In this document: positions 57,444-64,000 of the stretch, one piece after another
How the letters are laid out: each line of letters begins with the position of its first letter
Position numbering within the stretch: the first letter of the stretch is position 1
Source of the DNA: Obelidium mucronatum
Lineage: Eukaryota; Chytridiomycota; Chytridiomycetes; Chytridiales; Chytriomycetaceae
DNA: 64,000 nt
Reading direction: 5' to 3'
Assembly (NCBI GenBank): GCA_025765595.1
Contig: JAIVFH010000012.1
Location: forward strand, 428,194-492,193
Position numbers and translations under genes: made by a program
The notes under the pieces: model-generated
The model's input: only the letters and a program-made list of their open reading frames with translations
What the model was told of the DNA's origin: nothing
Database searches by the model: none

Positions 57444-60372
57444 TCAGGACAAATGAGGAAACATCACATGGACACCCAAAACACCGTTACCAACAGAAAC
57501 AAAATCCACTGGAATATATGAAATACTTGGTTTGGAAGCTTTTCGTTCATCATCACTATAGAATCGATCGGCTTCGAATTGAACCAAGTGAGAGGGAATA
57601 TCTTTCCTGTAAAACACCTTGATGGACACGGGAGAACTAGCAGCATAGTTTCCAACGCTTTTTTGGATCAATTCAAGGAGTTGTGTGGCTGCATGTTGGA
57701 TGTGATGACTTGACACTGACGTATCCACCAAACATAGACGGGCTTCACCCGTCATACAAAGAAGAGATCCCCTATTCCATGCTGATATCCGCGTATTTAA
57801 TTGAACTATTTCATCTGGAAATTGGAATATGGCGGAATCTATATTTTTTTTTGAACAATGGTTAAAATGATTATCCGATTAAAACATGTCATTACCTTCA
57901 GAAACTTCAGCAACCTTTGGAAGTACTCTATTCTTTCCAATTACTGCGCTTTCTTCTTCTTCGCTGTCTTCGGAATCATCCACCTGCGGAACATCATTGG
58001 GACATTGAAACATGACTTGGAATTCGACTGCACAATTTCTTGGAAGCTTCGCGACAGATAAAAACAGTGATGGTATGGATAGAAAGTTCTGAAAGACAAA
58101 GAAATACGAAGGGTTGGGCGGCGCGAGGGATTCAATTTGGCGAAAAAAAAAACAATGCGGGTTCCAATACCTTGATCCTGTCATTGCAAAACTGCTTGAC
58201 AAGGTCCAAATACTCGACTCTTCGGACAAAGCATATCAAAAGACCAACGTCTTTTGGAAATTCACAGCCCTGGACAGATGCGATTGATTCAAGGTTGCTG
58301 AAACATATCTGTGATTCTGCGATGGCTTGGGCTAAATCAGCGAGACTGTGATCGCTTATTGAGGTGGACAAGGAAGGAAGCTCCATTGTATGTGGAATTA
58401 GCCCGATTTGGCCAGCGACGTATAGATGGTCATTTAACTGTTTGAATGATGATGCAAACTTGAGCAAATGAAGGAAGGCAAACCAACAAAAATACCTTTA
58501 TAGTTTGGGAATAAGGACCGATATTGGACGGACTAATGTTGAAATTAATGTCCGAAATCAAGATACAAACCAAAAAAAAAAACAAAAAAAAACAAAACAA
58601 ACAAAAGAAAAAAAAACGTACGCCCAATATGACACTCCTTGTACATGCATGACACTCTTATTGACTCGAAGGGCTGTTTCATTTGGCCTTTGGACAAATG
58701 CCAGGCAGTCCATTTGGATTCTTCTCCCATCCAAGAGCCCACTAACTTCGACGGTCACCCTGAGCCAAACATGCCATTTAAAAAAAAGACAAAGAATAAG
58801 GATATTATTCTGTTTACCTTGTTGGAGGGTTTGTCCCCAGAAACGAGCCATAGACTTTGTTTAACGCACTAAACTCGTTCATATCAGCGACAAAAAGATG
58901 CATCATAACGACATCTTTCCAAGACATATTTCGGGCTTGTAGATGCTCAGACAGCTGGTTCATGCAGTCTGTAGTCTCTTGCTCGACAGACGAAGATTCC
59001 TTGCTGGAAATATTGCTGATCGCGAGGAAGCCACAAAGATACTTGATCGAAGCTCTTTGAATAAAAGATTCATGTATGTTGCCTGTTGATGGGACAATTG
59101 TGAAGGATTTTTGGATTTCGTTCCTCTGTGAATACTTCTTGACCTACAAAGATGATGCGTTTAAATAAACAACACAACGCACCCACCCAGTTTAGACAAA
59201 AAAGTTTTCAAGTATACCAATTTAAGAATTGAATCTTGTTGAATGGAGTTCCTGTCTCCAAATTCCAGAAGTCGTTCTCGCATTTCTGGTGTGAGTCCAA
59301 TTTCGGACTCTGGTTTATCCACAAGTTCAACTTTCTTGAATTTCAGGTATGCGACAATAGCGAACGCGTCATTTGAGTGAATAATAGTTTCTTGGTCGAT
59401 TCTATAGGATCATAGCGTTCAAGGGTTGTCCAAAAACGAGGCTTAGACTCACAGAACAATCCGTTTACGAAATAATGGACAATCCAGAGTCAACGTCTCG
59501 TACTCTCCGCCCTCTCCCGCAACATGGCACCCATAGTCCCTACTCAGCTTTTCCAGAAGAGGTTGCATTTCACCCAGAGTCTTTCCCAAGTGCCGAGTAT
59601 CGAGTCCCATTGCAGCAACTTTTGCAAGAACTGCAATTAAATTGTTGTCGAGCATGCTCTGAAGAAGGACGGATTGATCTGATTGCCACAGGTACGCCAA
59701 CGGCGTCAAGCCTAGACGTGAACAAACATGCTCAACACGTATTCGTTGGTAGTTACTAAGAATTGCCCCAACTGAAACGGCATTGACTTCGGGGAATTGT
59801 GACTATGATTTGATGGTGTTGATGGGTCAGACAGGAATTATCTAAAGGACAAAACAATGAGGTACTTTGACATCCAGTAATAGCGACATCAAATCTTCTA
59901 CTTCATCGCCTTCGTTGATTGTGTATTCCATGTCAACAGAAACAGATTTCCCAGCAATGAGTTTACGAAAGAGGGGTAATCCCAAACATTCGGCAACGAG
60001 AGGCACAATATCGTTTGATCCGACAGTTTGGTACATGAATGAATCGATCTCTTTTTTTGTGTGTGTGTGCGTGTTGTGTGTTGTATTGTGTGTGTCAAGA
60101 GTTGCCAGTTGTAAACAGTTTCTAAACCTTCTTTGTTTTCCTTGACTTCCGAGTAAAGATTCGCTACGGCTACAATCTAGATATCGGATATTGAATAGAC
60201 TGATTTGGTCCAGTGCAATCCACACGCCACCTCATGTCCATTGGCCACGCAATGCATCAAGTTAAAGCAGCTGTCTTTTCCGCCACTATTTTGAACCAAT
60301 CAATCAATCGCCGTGTGTCGTTAAAGAACAAGAACAAACACACACAAACCTCAACAAAGCAACAACCTTCAT
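57444..60372 (-). CDS. DPH6: Diphthine--ammonia ligase with C-terminal RidA-like domains
   Basis: Start ATG at 60372; exon 1 MKVVALLS joins exon 2 GGKDSCFNLMHCVANGHE, giving the PP-loop SGGKDS of the ATP pyrophosphatase domain. Further exons: VAVANLY, DSFMYQTVGSNDIVPLVAEC, GLTPLAYLWQSDQSVLLQSM, HLGKTLGEMQPLLEKLSRDY and GEGGEYETLTLDCPLF. C-terminal exons carry YjgF/RidA-like segments (NIGPYSQTIK, DHLYVAGQIGLIPHT, and the last at 57444-57755). The enzyme makes the last step of diphthamide on elongation factor 2. The long form with RidA domains is known from fungi. At least ten introns. It starts 16 bp from VPS28, in the opposite direction. Confidence 0.88.
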
Positions 60373-60388
60373 TTTATTGATTTAAAAA

Positions 60389-61321
60389 ATGGACACTGCC
60401 ATCAAACTGTCTCAACGAGAAGCAGAAAGCCTCGATTCGTCAGCGGATTTGTTTTCAATTCTATTAACAACGGAAGCTCTGGAAAAGGCTTACATTCGGG
60501 ATGCAGTCAGTGCTGCTGAGTTGAGTGTGAAAGAGGCTGCCTGGCTTCAAGCTCAAACATGAAAGGGCAGCTATACAACACATTGCACAAGGCTGATTGC
60601 TCAATTCAAGACGGCAAGAGACTTGCTGCCGCCTGGAACTAATATTGACGTGTTATGCGAGAGTACAAGGTGACGAGGACTGAGACTGTATTCTTTGTTC
60701 CACGCTTTCTAAATATTATCTCTTGTCGTAAAAAAGTAGCTCTCTTGTCCGGCTGCAACCAAACGATTGATTGAGATTGGCGTTCCTGCTACTGTGGAAC
60801 ATGCGGTTGCCGAAACAGGAGCGCATGGAAGGGCGCACGTGAAGGCAGTGGCGGATATAACAACGGTGAGCAGTGAACTTACAGTTCGCGTTTATATGTT
60901 CGAGATCGCCTTATCATTTTTTTTCTGTAGTGTTTTATTACGTTGATGGATTGCATTAAGCTGAATATGACTGCTATGGACCAGCTGCACCCGCTTTTGT
61001 CTGATCTGATTCAGTTTCTCAATAAAATTCAGGGACTGCCGAAAGAGTTTGAAGAGATGCACAAGGATCGGCTAAAGAAATGGTGTGTTGGAGTGTTATG
61101 TATGGCGCGTTATTCATTGGTTATAATTGTAATTTTAGGCTCATCACAATGCACAAAATGAAGGCAAGCGATGGATTGACGGAGGAGCAGAGTCGACAGT
61201 TGCTCTTTGAGCTCGATAGGTAAGACAAAATAACTGTTACTCGAAGACGGTCTTTTAACGGATGAAACACGTTTTCTGCAGTGCCAATCCAAGCTTTCCA
61301 CGCCAGCTTGGCCGACATTAA
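60389..61321 (+). CDS. VPS28: ESCRT-I subunit VPS28, one frameshift
   Basis: Start ATG 60389 (MDTAIKLSQREAESLDSSAD); exon 1 LLTTEALEKAYIRDAVSAA, then after a 51-nt intron YTTHCTRLIAQFKTARDLLP, REYK|LSCPAATKR, the C-terminal domain (CFITLMDCIKLNMTAMDQLHP, LITMHKMKASDGLTEEQSRQ, LLFELDS-ANPSFPRQLGRH) and TAA at 61319-61321. VPS28 links ESCRT-I to ESCRT-II in endosomal sorting. One base is missing near 60647 (ATTGACGTGTTATGCGAG): the family needs a frame change between NID and VMREYK. Since the rest is conserved, this is probably an assembly error. Confidence 0.87.
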
Positions 61322-61400
61322 ATCCATTCAAGTGACTCACGCCTTTTTGTTTTTTCCATTTTTTTTTGTTTTTGTTTCAACAAGAATCAACATTTACGGA

Positions 61401-64000
<2,600 letters not shown>

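Noticed and set aside
57867..58640. Independent small genes in plus-strand ORFs opposite DPH6
   Set aside because: They overlap DPH6 exons encoding RidA-like sequence on the minus strand and have no recognisable features.

Overview
The window is eukaryotic nuclear DNA. Genes carry many short GT-AG introns (about 45-80 bp) and sit close together. The conserved genes at the right end (G-protein beta, a BORCS5-like protein, DPH6 with RidA-like domains, VPS28, a GARS-AIRS purine enzyme) together with DIRS/Ngaro-type, chromovirus and hAT transposons fit an early-diverging fungus such as a chytrid. That placement is an inference from gene content. TAA, TAG and TGA all act as terminators, so the code looks standard.

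Layout. 1-15,405 is a graveyard of mobile elements nested in one another: a decayed hAT transposase relic with a solo LTR in it; a tyrosine-recombinase (YR) retroelement on the minus strand (YR2) split by a LINE and by a tRNA-derived SINE, the SINE itself split by a hAT MITE; then a decayed gypsy copy (A) holding another MITE. 15,797-18,670 (minus) is a multi-exon TIR-domain gene. From 18,832 on the plus strand runs a tandem array of five DUF885-family genes (18.8-20.8 kb and 42.5-50.9 kb). A 21-kb block of transposons separates copy 1 from copy 2: a second YR element (YR1), an hAT transposon inserted in its reverse transcriptase with a perfect 8-bp target duplication, gypsy copies B and C with a tRNA-like LTR, a direct 6,576-bp tandem duplication of this mosaic, and a remnant of a third YR element (YR3).

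51.0-64.0 kb is compact host DNA: a minus-strand gene that appears to fuse a CaMK-type kinase to a neutral-sphingomyelinase-like phosphodiesterase; G-beta; a BORCS5-like gene; DPH6; VPS28; and the 5' part of a GARS-AIRS gene running off the end. Several conserved genes here (VPS28, GARS-AIRS, the TIR gene) contain single-base frameshifts, often in homopolymers, which look like residual assembly errors rather than true decay. Frameshift-based pseudogene calls elsewhere should be read with that in mind.

Most unusual observations: the kinase-phosphodiesterase fusion; a DUF885 array in which all copies have replaced the expected metal-site motif and encode it on a 17-nt microexon; poly(A)-spacer-poly(A) cassettes at every readable ORF junction of the AT-rich YR elements; a SINE whose 3' tail matches a LINE 1.9 kb away; and a TIR protein that keeps the putative NADase glutamate.
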